In this document: piece by piece, positions 54,743 to 63,675 of the stretch
Position numbering within the stretch: the stretch's first letter is position 1
Layout of the letters: every line of letters begins with the position of its first letter
NCBI RefSeq assembly: GCF_007745175.1
Contig: NZ_CP036271.1
Location: forward strand, 1,377,154 to 1,441,153
DNA from: Caulifigura coniformis
GTDB lineage: Bacteria; Planctomycetota; Planctomycetia; Planctomycetales; Planctomycetaceae
Direction of reading: 5' to 3'
Length of the DNA: 64,000 nt
Made by a program: the position numbers and the translations under genes
The notes under the pieces: model-generated
Database searches by the model: none
What the model saw: the letters and a program-made list of their open reading frames with translations, nothing else
Told to the model about the DNA's origin: nothing

Positions 54743-54770
54743 TTGACCACAATGGGTGGATTTGTACACT
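54743..54770 (+). promoter_or_regulatory. Sigma70-type promoter for the second csrA
   Basis: TTGACC at 54743-54748, a 16-nt spacer and TACACT at 54765-54770, in an AT-richer stretch 50 bp upstream of the csrA-like ATG. The match to the -35/-10 consensus is 5/6 and 4/6. Confidence 0.6.
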
Positions 54771-54820
54771 GCGGCCGTCTCAAATGAATGACGGCATGGG
54801 TGTCTCAGGGAGGAGTCGAA

Positions 54821-55012
54821 ATGCTGGTGCTTGGTCGGAAAGTCGAAGAGGCGATTCTGCTCGACGGGGGTCGAATCCGGATCTCGATCCTGGAAGTGCA
54901 TGGCGGGCGGGTGAAGCTCGGAATTGAAGCCCCCCGCGAGGTCAATGTGCAGCGCGAAGGAGCCGGCTTTCACGAGCGTGTCCCCGCCTGCTCCACCTTC
55001 GACCGCGGCTAA
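54821..55012 (+). CDS. csrA: CsrA-like RNA-binding protein (second copy)
   Basis: A 63-aa CsrA paralogue. The core is normal: MLVLGRKVEEAILLDGGRI, then VKLGIEAPREVNVQREG. Leu4 and the Arg of VQRE are conserved; His43 is Gln. After residue 45 the usual EEIY helix is replaced by an unrelated GAGFHERVPACSTFDRG end. The ATG at 54821 has AGGAG 6 nt upstream, so this start is clear over a GTG 33 bp earlier. It is preceded by a sigma70-like promoter. An in-frame run of hexapeptide-coding repeats begins directly after the TAA, suggesting truncation of a longer protein. RNA binding is likely; dimer formation could be altered. Confidence 0.85.
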   Translation: MLVLGRKVEEAILLDGGRIRISILEVHGGRVKLGIEAPREVNVQREGAGFHERVPACSTFDRG

Positions 55013-55014
55013 TC

Positions 55015-55068
55015 TCTCAAGCCCAGTCCGGCTCTCAAGCCCGGTCCGGCCCTGAAGCCCAGTCCGGA
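55015..55068 (+). repeat. Three tandem 18-bp repeats after csrA
   Basis: Units at 55015-55032, 55033-55050 and 55051-55068: TCTCAAGCCCAGTCCGGC, TCTCAAGCCCGGTCCGGC and CCTGAAGCCCAGTCCGGA. They begin two bases after the csrA TAA. In the csrA frame they would encode LKPSPA/LKPGPA/LKPSPD. Confidence 0.85.
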
Positions 55069-55392
55069 TACGGCCACACCAGCCGACCACCCGGTCTCCC
55101 CGCGAGCCATCGCGCCCACCGCACCTCAACTGAGCGCCCGGCGCTGGCCGCCCGGACATTCAACCTGCCCTCCGCGCTGGCGAAAACGTCCCGGCTCGAT
55201 GTCAGTATCTCGCTGCGGCATGCGACGCAACCAACGTCTCAACGGAAGGTGACGGCCCAGAGCCCCTTCAGGCAGGCGAAGACTCTGCCCGATGCGCAAC
55301 CCCTCCCGTCAGGGTGGAGAGTTCGTTCTTTGGCAACGCAAACAGGGGATGATCAGCCCCGCGAGAGGAGGTGAAAGACCACTCCAAAGTTC

Positions 55393-55469
55393 GTCACACA
55401 TGTCACAGGTCCAGAACTCCAATGTTTCAGACGTTTTCTTGCTGTCACAGGTCGTCACAGCTCGTCACA
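55393..55469 (+). promoter_or_regulatory. Phased GTCACA boxes upstream of leuB
   Basis: Five copies of GTCACA start at 55393, 55402, 55444, 55454 and 55464. Spacings of 9, 42, 10 and 10 bp put them near whole helical turns, as in operators bound cooperatively on one face. They are about 455-530 bp upstream of leuB. No regulator is identified. Confidence 0.4.
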
Positions 55470-55922
55470 CGTCTCCCCCGGGGGGACGCCCCCATGACTC
55501 CCCCGCTCTGCCACGTCACCGGGCCCCTCCCCCGCGCAACCTCCCGCGCAGGGTGGAGGGAACAATGCACACACACCGCCATCCCGTCACTCGCCATCAC
55601 CGCTGGCCATCCGGCACCACTGGTTCGCCGGCCACGGGCGTATCCCGTGCCCCACTCAAGTTTTGCAGGGAGGAACGGCATCTTGCACGAACGGCCCCCC
55701 GGCCCCGTTCATCTTGCCTCGAATGCTCCCGGACACCCCCCCGCTGCCCCCTCGCGGCATTGGTGAGACGGCCTGACGCTGATAATCTCTCCGTTTTGAC
55801 GCTCCGCGCCCCCGGTTTCCGAGGCGCCGCGGACGCAGGACCCGTCTCGGGCGATCCCGCACCGGCAGCCGCCGTTTGCCTCGTCGCCGCCTCCACCGCT
55901 GACGCTGCGCTGAAAGTTTCCC

Positions 55923-57002
55923 ATGAACGCTTCAATTGTCCTTCTCCCCGGCGATGGAATCGGCCCGGAAGTCACTGCGGAAGCCGAGAAGGTGCTCAGG
56001 CACGTCGCCGCCCGCTGGCATCACCAGTTCCACTTCGAAACTCACCTCATGGGCGGGTGCGCGATCGACGCCGAAGGCGATCCCCTCCCGGCCGCATCGC
56101 TGGCCGCCTGCAAGAACGCCAACGCCATCCTGCTCGGCGCCGTCGGCGGGCCGAAGTGGGACGACCCGAAGGCCAAGACCCGCCCCGAGGCCGGACTGCT
56201 GCGGCTGCGCAAGGAACTCAACCTCTTTGCCAACCTCCGCCCCGTGAAACCGCACGACTGCATGCTCGATGCGTCGCCGCTGAAGCGCGAGATCGTCGCC
56301 GGAACCGACATCCTGTTCTTCCGGGAACTGACCGGCGGCCTGTACTTCGGCGAATCGGGACTCCGCGGACTCTCGGACGGAAGCGAAATCGCCTTCAACA
56401 CGATGTCCTACTCGACCGGCGAAATCGAACGCGTCGTCCGCCTCGCCGCCCAGGCCGCGATGAAGCGCCGGAAGAAACTGACGATGGTCGACAAAGCCAA
56501 CGTCCTCGAGGTCTCGCGACTGTGGCGGCGCGTCAGCGAACGCATCGTCAAAGCCGAGTTCCCCGAATTGGCCTATGAGGTGGTCCTCGTCGACGCGATG
56601 GCAATGCACCTCATCTCCCGTCCGTCGGCATTCGACGTGATCGTCACGGAGAACCTGTTCGGCGACATCCTGACCGACGAAGGGGCCATGCTTCCTGGTT
56701 CGCTCGGTCTGCTCCCGTCGGCGTCCATCGGCAGCGATGGCCCGGGCCTGTACGAACCGATCCACGGCTCGGCGCCCGACATCGCCGGTAAGGGAATCGC
56801 GAATCCGCTGGCGACGATCCTCGCCGCCGCGATGCTGCTCCGGCACTCGCTGAACCTCGAAACCGAAGCGGCGGCGATCGAAGCGGCCGTCGACAAGGTG
56901 CTCCAGAGCGGCGCCCGCACCCGCGATATCGCGGCCAGGGGAGCGACCGCCATCACGACCGGCGAAATGGGACAGAAGGTCCTGGAAGCGCTGGCCATCT
57001 GA
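55923..57002 (+). CDS. leuB: 3-isopropylmalate dehydrogenase
   Basis: A 359-aa NAD-dependent decarboxylating dehydrogenase of leucine biosynthesis. Motifs: [54 protein letters not shown], and the substrate/metal loop [40 protein letters not shown] is the NAD-binding signature. Usual length. No ribosome-binding site is obvious. No other leu genes are adjacent. Confidence 0.97.
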   Translation: MNASIVLLPGDGIGPEVTAEAEKVLRHVAARWHHQFHFETHLMGGCAIDAEGDPLPAASLAACKNANAILLGAVGGPKWDDPKAKTRPEAGLLRLRKELNLFANLRPVKPHDCMLDASPLKREIVAGTDILFFRELTGGLYFGESGLRGLSDGSEIAFNTMSYSTGEIERVVRLAAQAAMKRRKKLTMVDKANVLEVSRLWRRVSERIVKAEFPELAYEVVLVDAMAMHLISRPSAFDVIVTENLFGDILTDEGAMLPGSLGLLPSASIGSDGPGLYEPIHGSAPDIAGKGIANPLATILAAAMLLRHSLNLETEAAAIEAAVDKVLQSGARTRDIAARGATAITTGEMGQKVLEALAI

Positions 57003-57091
57003 TCGTTGTGGTATGCTGTCGGCGAACGGGCGGCCCGAGCGGGCTGCCCTGCCAGCTCCGAATGTACGACCGGAATCCGCAGGACTGACCA

Positions 57092-57652
57092 ATGCCAAGC
57101 CTTCTGAGGGCAGCCGCCCTGTTCACGACCGCCATCGTTTGCGCTGTCGCCGTGGCCGAAGACACCAGCGAGGTCGTGGTCGAGAAAATCAAGTTCTCGA
57201 TTCCGAAGTCATGGGAGAAGCAGGAAGTCACCAACTCGCTGCGGCTGGCGCAGTTCAAGATTCCGGCGGCGGCCGGAGACTCGGAAGCGGGCGAACTGGT
57301 CATCTCCGGACCGTTCGGTGGCACGGCCGAGGCCAATATTTCCCGCTGGGTTTCCCAGTTCGATCCGGCCGGTCGGATGGTCAAGATGACGAAAGGGACT
57401 TCACCTCAGGGGGACTACATCTTCGCCGAGATCAGCGGGACCTACAACAAGCCGGATGGCCCGCCGATTCTCCGAAAGACGATCGCCGCCCCGGGATACC
57501 GGATGCAGGGCGTGATGATGACCCTGAAGGGAGGCGGCAATTACTTCTTCAAGCTGACCGGCCCCGACAAGACGGTGGCCGCACAGGGCGAGGCGTTCCG
57601 AGCCTCGTTCGGCGGCAAGACGGCCGACGAATCGGAATACAAGCTCGATTAG
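57092..57652 (+). CDS. Small exported protein, unrecognised
   Basis: A 186-aa protein with signal peptide (LRAAALFTTAIVCAVAVAED). The mature part is about 165 residues, probably beta-rich: VEKIKFSIPKSWEKQEV at the start and YFFKLTGPDKTVAAQGEAFR near the end. Comparable small exported proteins are common in planctomycetes, but I recognise no family. It starts 89 bp after leuB and converges with miaA (2-bp gap between the stops). Confidence 0.75.
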   Translation: MPSLLRAAALFTTAIVCAVAVAEDTSEVVVEKIKFSIPKSWEKQEVTNSLRLAQFKIPAAAGDSEAGELVISGPFGGTAEANISRWVSQFDPAGRMVKMTKGTSPQGDYIFAEISGTYNKPDGPPILRKTIAAPGYRMQGVMMTLKGGGNYFFKLTGPDKTVAAQGEAFRASFGGKTADESEYKLD

Positions 57653-57654
57653 CC

Positions 57655-58602
57655 CTACTCGGCGAGCCCGAGCTCCAGGATTCTCCCGGCGAGTTCCGCT
57701 GACGATTCCCGGCCCGTGATCTCCACGGGCCGCGCTTCAATCAGGTTGCGGAACCAGGTTTCCTGGCGCTTGGCGAACTGCCGCGTGCGGGTCTTCACCT
57801 GCACAATGCATTCGGCGCGTGTTAATCGTCCGTCGAGGTACTCGACCACTTCCTTGTAGCCCAGCGCCTGCGAAGAAGTCCGGCCCAGTCCTCCCGGACG
57901 TTCCACGAGCCGCCGGACCTCATCGACGAGGCCCGCTTCGAACATCCGATCCACGCGGCGATTGATCCGCTCATGCAACCACGCCCGTGGCGGGGCCAGC
58001 CAGAACACCCGCCGCGGGCGCTCCCCCTCCGGCAGCGGCCCCTCCGCCAGCTGCGAGGAAGCGGCCACACCCGTGAGTTCAAAAATCTCGAGCGCCCGAA
58101 TCACCCGCCGGACATCCTGCGGATGCAGCCTCTTCGCCGAGGCCTGATCGACTTCCGACAGCCGGGCGTGCAGCGCTTCAGGCGAGTGCTGCTGAATGAA
58201 CTGTTCGAGCCGCGCCCGGATCGCGAGGTCCGCGGAGGGGCCTTCGAAGACTCCGCGAAGCAGGCTTCGCAGGTACAGCCCCGTTCCGCCGACGAATAGC
58301 GGAACCTTCCCCCTGGAGAGGATGTCCTCACAGGTTCGCTGCGAGGCCGTGACATACTCAGCCACGCTGAAGTCGACGCACGGATCGACAAGGTCGATCA
58401 GGTGATGCGGAACGGCGGCCTGCTCGTCCGAGGTCGGCTTGGCCGTACCGATATCCATGCCGCGGTAGATGGCCATCGAATCGAGCGACAGCACTTCGGC
58501 GTTCAGGCGCCTGGCCAGTTCGATGGCGGCGGCTGTCTTGCCGCAGGCGGTCGCCCCGGCCAGAAACCAGCACCGTCGAAGGACGTCGGGAGGAACACGC
58601 AT
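57655..58602 (-). CDS. miaA: tRNA dimethylallyltransferase
   Basis: A 315-aa enzyme adding a dimethylallyl group to adenosine 37 of tRNAs reading UNN codons. The P-loop is AGATACGKTAAAIELA. Other motifs are LSLDSMAIYRGMDIGTAKP, PHHLIDLVDPCVDFSVAEY, PLFVGGTGLYLRSLLRG and KTRTRQFAKRQETWFRN. The start at 58602 is 8 bp after the uracil-DNA glycosylase stop at 58611, so the two are cotranscribed. An in-frame upstream extension would overlap the neighbour and is rejected. Confidence 0.96.
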   Translation of the reverse strand: MRVPPDVLRRCWFLAGATACGKTAAAIELARRLNAEVLSLDSMAIYRGMDIGTAKPTSDEQAAVPHHLIDLVDPCVDFSVAEYVTASQRTCEDILSRGKVPLFVGGTGLYLRSLLRGVFEGPSADLAIRARLEQFIQQHSPEALHARLSEVDQASAKRLHPQDVRRVIRALEIFELTGVAASSQLAEGPLPEGERPRRVFWLAPPRAWLHERINRRVDRMFEAGLVDEVRRLVERPGGLGRTSSQALGYKEVVEYLDGRLTRAECIVQVKTRTRQFAKRQETWFRNLIEARPVEITGRESSAELAGRILELGLAE

Positions 58603-58610
58603 GGAGGGCC

Positions 58611-59435
58611 TCACGCCTTCGGAGGCGTCACTCCCATGTCGGCCATCAGCAGCTGCATGTCTTCCCAAACCGGCTTCTTCGCTTCCGGGTTTCGCAGCAG
58701 ATACGAGGGATGGTAGGTGCAGAGCACTTTCGCCCGACCGTGCTGATACCAGTTCCGCCGCATCTTCCCGATGGTGTCCGTCTCGCCAAGCAGGTTCTGG
58801 GCGGCAGAGGTTCCCCAGCAGACGATGTAGTCGGGATCGACAATCTCGATCTGGCCGTCGAGATACTCACGGCAGTTGGCGGCCTCCTGCGGAAGCGGAG
58901 TGCGGTTCCCCGGCGGACGGCAGCGGAGGATGTTGCAGATGTAGAGGTCTTCGCGTTGCCAGCCGCAGGCGGCGATGATCTTGTTGAGAAGCTGTCCGGC
59001 CCGTCCGACGAACGGCTCGCCCTGCGCATCCTCATCGGCGCCTGGTGCCTCGCCGATGAACATCACTTTCGCCTCGGGATTGCCGACGCCGAAGACCGTC
59101 TGCGTTCTTGTCGTCGCCAGCTCGTGGCAGCGTGTGCAGCCTTTGACGCAAGTGTCGAGCAGCTGAAGTGCCTTCTCGCGCGCGGCCCTTCCCTGTGGAC
59201 GCCGTCCCTTCTTCACTTCCACCTCACTCTCAACGGTGTCGACCGGTTGGGCCGAGACCTCGACTTTATTCCTGGCCAGCGGCGATTCACCGACCGGCGT
59301 TCCGGCCGCAGCCGGCTCGTCGACGGCAACTTCACGAGGCCCGGAACTCTCTTCCCGAAAGACATGTGTCAGCCCTGCCGCCTGCCAGTCCTGGAGGAGC
59401 AATCGGACGGCCCGTGGGGAACGCGAAGCGGTCAT
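58611..59435 (-). CDS. Family 4 (Fe-S) uracil-DNA glycosylase
   Basis: A 274-aa DNA repair enzyme that removes uracil from DNA. The glycosylase domain starts near residue 90, after a low-complexity Pro/Glu/Val-rich extension. Motif 1 is [20 protein letters not shown] and motif 2 is [13 protein letters not shown]. Cysteines in CVKGCTRCH and [15 protein letters not shown] would bind the 4Fe-4S cluster typical of the family. The start at 59435 (MTASRSP) is chosen; two close upstream ATGs are possible. First gene of a two-gene unit with miaA, divergent from an M3 peptidase. Confidence 0.92.
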   Translation of the reverse strand: MTASRSPRAVRLLLQDWQAAGLTHVFREESSGPREVAVDEPAAAGTPVGESPLARNKVEVSAQPVDTVESEVEVKKGRRPQGRAAREKALQLLDTCVKGCTRCHELATTRTQTVFGVGNPEAKVMFIGEAPGADEDAQGEPFVGRAGQLLNKIIAACGWQREDLYICNILRCRPPGNRTPLPQEAANCREYLDGQIEIVDPDYIVCWGTSAAQNLLGETDTIGKMRRNWYQHGRAKVLCTYHPSYLLRNPEAKKPVWEDMQLLMADMGVTPPKA

Positions 59436-59659
59436 GCGGCGAAGTGTAACAGGACGGAACCTGCCGGAAAGCGGGCGGCGCCGGGGAGAACTCACCTGTC
59501 TGCCCATTGAGCAGCACGAGAGGCCCTGCATTGCAACGCATCGGCACGACCAGTCGTTGTACTCCACAGAGACGGGGCCCTACCCTGCGTGCACCGGGCG
59601 TCACACCAAACAGGCCTGGGTGTTTCTGTGTTGCTTTCCTGACCGAAGGGAGTCTGTCG

Positions 59660-61846
59660 ATGAGAACTTTGCGCCAGCCACGGAACGGTTCGCAGCGGGC
59701 AGGGCGGTTTACGATGGCCGTCGCCGGGGCTTGTTTCGCCATCTGCGTGACGACAGGGGCGCCGCGTCTCGCAGCCGATGCGTCGGGGAAATCCGCGGCG
59801 CTGCCGCCCGACAATCCGTTTGCAGTCGTCAGCGGCCTCCCATTTCAGACTCCCCCCTTCGACAAGTTCAAGAACGAGCACTTCAAGCCGGCGTTCCTGG
59901 CAGGGATGAAGGAACAACTCGACGAAATGAAGGCCATCGCCGGCCAGAAGGCCGAGCCGACGTTCGAGAACACGATCGTCGCCATCGAGAAATCAGGATC
60001 GCTGCTGACGCGCGTCGCCGCGGTCTTCGACAGTCTCACCTCGGCCCACAAGAACAGCGGCCTGCAGGACATCGAAACCGAACTCGCCCCCGTCCGGACG
60101 GCCCATGCGGACAACATCCTGCTCAACCGGCCGCTGTTCCAGCGCGTCGAGAAGCTGTGGCAGAACAAGGACTCGTTGGGGCTGACTGAAGAACAGTCGG
60201 AACTTCTGAAAGAGCACTACGAGCGTTTCCTGCGGGCCGGGGCGAAGCTGACGGACGAACAGCAGGGACGGATCCGCTCCATCAATGAACAGCTGTCAAA
60301 GCTCGAAACGAAGTTCGAGGAAAACCTGCTGGCGATCACTAAGGAACGGGCCGTCGTCGTCGACACGGCCGCCGAACTTGATGGCATGACGCCCGCGGAG
60401 ATCGCCGCCGCGGCCGATGCGGCCAAAGAACGCGGCCTGGAAGGCAAATACCTCCTGCAGATCCAGAACACGACGCGTGTTCCCATCCTCACGTCGCTGA
60501 ACAACCGGGCCGTGCGGCAACGCGTCTGGGAGGCATCGGCCTACCGCGGACTCGGTCGCAACGGCGGGGTCGACAACAGGGCCGTGGTCCTCGAGATCGC
60601 ACAACTCCGCGCCGAGAAGGCGGCCGCGCTGGGATACGCGAATCACGCCGCGTACAAGCTGCAGAGCCAACTTGCGCGAACGCCCGAAAAGGCTCGCAAG
60701 CTGCTGACCGACCTCGTCCCCGGAGTGATGGAGAAGGTGAAGGAAGAAGCCCGTGACCTGGAGGCGATGATCAGGGAGTCGGGCGAGACGCACAAACTTG
60801 CGCCGTGGGACTGGGAGTACTACTCCGAGAAGGTCGGCAAGAAGCGGTTCGATGTCGATGAAGCCCAGGTCAAACCGTACTTCAAGCTCGACACCGTCCT
60901 GAAGGACGGCGTGTTCTTCACGATGAACAAGCTCTACGGAATCTCGTTCCGCGAGCGGACCGACCTCCCCGTCTACCAGAAGGAAGTGCGGGTCTTCGAT
61001 GTCCTCGACAAGGATGGATCGCAGATCGGCCTGTTCTACGCCGACTATTTCAAACGCGACACCAAGCGCGGCGGCGCCTGGATGACCAACTTCGTGGAAC
61101 AGTCGAAACTGCTGAACCAGAAGCCCGTGGTTGTGAACTGCCTGAACATTCCGCTGCCGGCCGAAGGGGAACCGCCGCTCATCAGCTTTGACAACGTGAC
61201 GACCCTGTTCCACGAAATGGGGCATGGAGTCCACGGCCTGTTTTCAGACGTGACCTATCCGACGGTCGCCGGGGCGAACACGCCGCGTGACTTTGTCGAG
61301 TTCCCGTCGACGTTCGAGGAGGACTGGGCCATCCAGCCGGAGATCCTGGCCAACTACGCGAAGCACTATCAGACCGGCGAACCGATCCAGAAGGAGCTTC
61401 TCGACAAGGTCATCAGGTCGAAGAAGCACAACAAGGGATTCGAGACTCTCGAATACCTGTCGGCCGCGCTGCTCGACCTGGAGTGGCATTCGCTGACGAG
61501 CGACCAGATCCCGGACGACGTGGAAGCGTTCGAGGCAGAAGTGCTGAAGAAGGCCGGCGTTGATCATCCTGCCGTCCCGCCGCGCTACAAGTCCGCCTAT
61601 TTCGCCCATATCTGGGGAGGCGGTTACTCGGCCGGGTACTACGCCTACCTCGCCAGCGAAGTCCTCGCGGCCGACGCCTTCGCCCACATGATGGAGCATG
61701 GTGGCTGCACGGCGCAGAACGGCGAATCGTTCCGCAGGGAGATCCTGAGCCGGGGCTCGAGCCGCGATCCCATGAAGTCGTACAAGGCGTTCCGGGGGAA
61801 GGAACCGACGGTCGATGCGCTCCTGATCCGGAGGGGCCTGAAGTAA
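59660..61846 (+). CDS. Exported M3-family metallopeptidase (oligopeptidase A/Dcp type)
   Basis: A 728-aa zinc peptidase of the M3 family, which degrades short peptides. The zinc motif is HEMGH in TTLFHEMGHGVHGLFS (His518, Glu519, His522). The third ligand is probably the Glu in FVEFPSTFEEDW. A catalytic-helix block GGYSAGYYAYLASEVLAADA is near the C-terminus. Unlike most M3 peptidases it has a signal-like N-terminus (RFTMAVAGACFAICVTTGAP) with cleavage near AADA, so a periplasmic or outer location is likely. The ATG at 59660 has GAAGGGA upstream. Closed by a terminator. Confidence 0.93.
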   Translation: MRTLRQPRNGSQRAGRFTMAVAGACFAICVTTGAPRLAADASGKSAALPPDNPFAVVSGLPFQTPPFDKFKNEHFKPAFLAGMKEQLDEMKAIAGQKAEPTFENTIVAIEKSGSLLTRVAAVFDSLTSAHKNSGLQDIETELAPVRTAHADNILLNRPLFQRVEKLWQNKDSLGLTEEQSELLKEHYERFLRAGAKLTDEQQGRIRSINEQLSKLETKFEENLLAITKERAVVVDTAAELDGMTPAEIAAAADAAKERGLEGKYLLQIQNTTRVPILTSLNNRAVRQRVWEASAYRGLGRNGGVDNRAVVLEIAQLRAEKAAALGYANHAAYKLQSQLARTPEKARKLLTDLVPGVMEKVKEEARDLEAMIRESGETHKLAPWDWEYYSEKVGKKRFDVDEAQVKPYFKLDTVLKDGVFFTMNKLYGISFRERTDLPVYQKEVRVFDVLDKDGSQIGLFYADYFKRDTKRGGAWMTNFVEQSKLLNQKPVVVNCLNIPLPAEGEPPLISFDNVTTLFHEMGHGVHGLFSDVTYPTVAGANTPRDFVEFPSTFEEDWAIQPEILANYAKHYQTGEPIQKELLDKVIRSKKHNKGFETLEYLSAALLDLEWHSLTSDQIPDDVEAFEAEVLKKAGVDHPAVPPRYKSAYFAHIWGGGYSAGYYAYLASEVLAADAFAHMMEHGGCTAQNGESFRREILSRGSSRDPMKSYKAFRGKEPTVDALLIRRGLK

Positions 61847-61873
61847 GTCGGGTTCTGCTTATTTATCCGCCGC

Positions 61874-61907
61874 CGGCGTTCCTCCTGTGAGGGCCGCCGT
61901 TTTTTTT
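61874..61907 (+). terminator. Rho-independent terminator after the M3 peptidase
   Basis: CGGCG pairs with CGCCG and, inside, CCTC with GAGG around CTGT; eight T follow at 61900-61907. It starts 28 bp after the stop. Confidence 0.88.
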
Positions 61908-62102
61908 GTGGATCGATCCGGGACGATGATCGCCCAAACAGCGGAACCTCTTGCTGCGATTGATTACGTTGCTGAATCGCGCGAGTCCGCCCTGCTGGTC
62001 GCCACGGGGTGGTCTTGCGCTGGATCTATGTTAAGCCGTTAGAGTGGCCGCTCCCGGAACACCGGTCCTTCGCCGTCGCGACTCAACACGACATCCAATG
62101 AA

Positions 62103-62477
62103 TTATTGCGACCGAAGGTCAAAGTTGAGGACGTTTGCACCCTGCCCGACTTCGGCCGTGAGGTCCGTCTTGCGGTTGTATCTGGGGGGAACCGTCTCCT
62201 TGCGTCCGGCCTCGGGGTCGCCTGTCGAGATCAGCACTTTGGCCGTCCCGACGAGAGCCCCTTTGTCCTCGGCTGAATAGTCGAGCTCATAACGGCCCGT
62301 CTCATCCGTCGCCCCACCGGCCGCACGACCGCCTCGACTCGGAACGAACTGAACAAATGCATTGCTCAGTGGTTTCCCATCCAGGGTGACCGTGCCGGTC
62401 ACCGACGCGAGTTCGACTTCAGGCCGCCCGCAGCCGACCAGACACACCGCAGCAATCATCACCACCATCCGGTTCAT
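62103..62477 (-). CDS. Small lipoprotein with carboxypeptidase-regulatory-like domain
   Basis: A 124-aa protein. The signal MNRMVVMIAAVCLVGCGRPE contains a lipobox (LVGC). The rest is a single CarbopepD-regulatory-like beta-sandwich: SVTGTVTLDGKPLSNAFVQF, then GGATDETGRYELDYSAEDKG. Such small lipoproteins often sit next to DUF1559 genes in planctomycetes, as here (upstream on the same strand). Function unknown. Confidence 0.85.
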   Translation of the reverse strand: MNRMVVMIAAVCLVGCGRPEVELASVTGTVTLDGKPLSNAFVQFVPSRGGRAAGGATDETGRYELDYSAEDKGALVGTAKVLISTGDPEAGRKETVPPRYNRKTDLTAEVGQGANVLNFDLRSQ

Positions 62478-62726
62478 CGGACCATCCGTTTATCTGGCAA
62501 GGAAGAACAGACATCTCCCGGTTCCCCAGTCGCGACGCGACAAGTCACGGCAGCAGGCCCAGGGAACTCGAAGACGAGTCAAGACGCGGGCCAGCGGAGA
62601 GAACATCCGACCCTGTCAAATCAGCGACGCTTTGCGAAGAGTTCACCACCGGTCCCCAGGGGCGCCAGACTGATTGACCTGGTGAGTGAATCCGGCGCGT
62701 CCACCAGGCAATTCCGATCAGCAATC

Positions 62727-63675
62727 TCAGAACTCGCCAAGCACCTGACCATCGTTCATGCCGAACAGACGATCGAGGGTCGAGTCGACGAGCCCCGTGC
62801 CGCCGGACCATCCATTCTGGTCCATATTCTCGCTCAGAAAGCGGACGGCCCCATCGGCGAGCACGACATGCGCCCCGCCGCTGTGGTTGCTCGACAACCC
62901 GCGGCGGTAGTAGTCGGTGGAGTTGCCGTAGACATTGCGAGGCGGATTCATGTCTCCGAAGGCCGTCGTCATGATACTCACATAGCCCCCGGCCTCCGGT
63001 GGAGTATACGTCGTCCGGAGGACAACGGATCCGTACATCCCCCACACCAACCCTGCCGAATAGTCCACTGATCTCGCCTTCCAGGCGCGTTCTCCAAGAG
63101 CGATCGTGTTGCTGGTTCCGTCCGTCAGGTCACGGAAACGTGTCGCGACGTTCTGACGAAACATTCCGTTGTTGGTGGAGCTGACAGCACCGGGGTCACC
63201 GAGCGGCGCCCGGAACGCCCAGCTGCCATTCGATGCCAGATAGTTCGAGGTCGCCGTCTCGTACAGCGCATGAACAAGATAGAAGTTGTTCCGCGGCGGG
63301 CCGACATCCGATGCACAGCGGAACGCGGCCATCGGCGCCTGGACGATCGGGAGCAGCGAGGGATCAGTCACAACGGCCGTGAAGTTCTTCCGACCGATAT
63401 CAAGCGTGTTATACGCGGCAGACTGCTCGATATAGGGAGGCCCAGTTATTGGACCCGGTGCCGGTGAGCTGAATGGTCACGCCCAGCGGAAACGCTGAGT
63501 GTGCATCGTGGTAGTTATGCAGGGCCAGCCCAAGCTGTTTGAGATTGTTCTTGCACTGGGTGCGCCGCGCGGCCTCTCGGGCTTGTTGTACAGCCGGCAG
63601 AAGAAGAGCAATCAGGATCGCAATAATCGCAATGACGACAAGCAGTTCGATCAACGTGAAGCCGCGACGATTCAT
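62727..63675 (-). pseudogene. DUF1559 protein gene with a frameshift
   Basis: A DUF1559 gene, the family of pilin-like secreted proteins very abundant in planctomycetes. The N-terminal part (63675 to about 63450) has a perfect type IV pilin-like leader and helix: [19 protein letters not shown], then [20 protein letters not shown]. The reading frame then shifts near 63447: frame 1 runs [13 protein letters not shown] to a stop at 63409, while the correct continuation [19 protein letters not shown] is in another frame. From there it is complete, with DLTDGTSNTIALGERAW, GGAHVVLADGAVRFLSENMD and VLGEF at the stop (62727). A loss of 3n+2 nt (or gain of one) explains it, since 1-4 residues seem missing before PYIEQ. 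Either a real pseudogene or a sequencing error. Confidence 0.85.

Larger units (their letters stand above)
55013..55922. other. 910-bp spacer between csrA and leuB
   Basis: No supported gene. It contains the 18-bp repeats, a long in-frame extension of the csrA frame to a TGA at 55250, two similar elements carrying CAGGGTGGAG (near 55310 and 55548), and a cluster of GTCACA boxes (55393-55469). Promoter and possible leader of leuB must be in its right half. The GC content is high and several antisense frames are open by chance. Confidence 0.5.

Noticed and set aside
55015..55068. The 18-bp tandem repeats as a CRISPR array
   Set aside because: The units are contiguous without spacers and in the csrA frame, so they are not CRISPR.
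55371..55766. A GTG frame after an AGGAGG sequence in the leuB spacer, 131 codons
   Set aside because: The ribosome-binding site is good but the product is Pro/Arg/His-rich without structure, and it overlaps the GTCACA repeats. More likely regulatory DNA.
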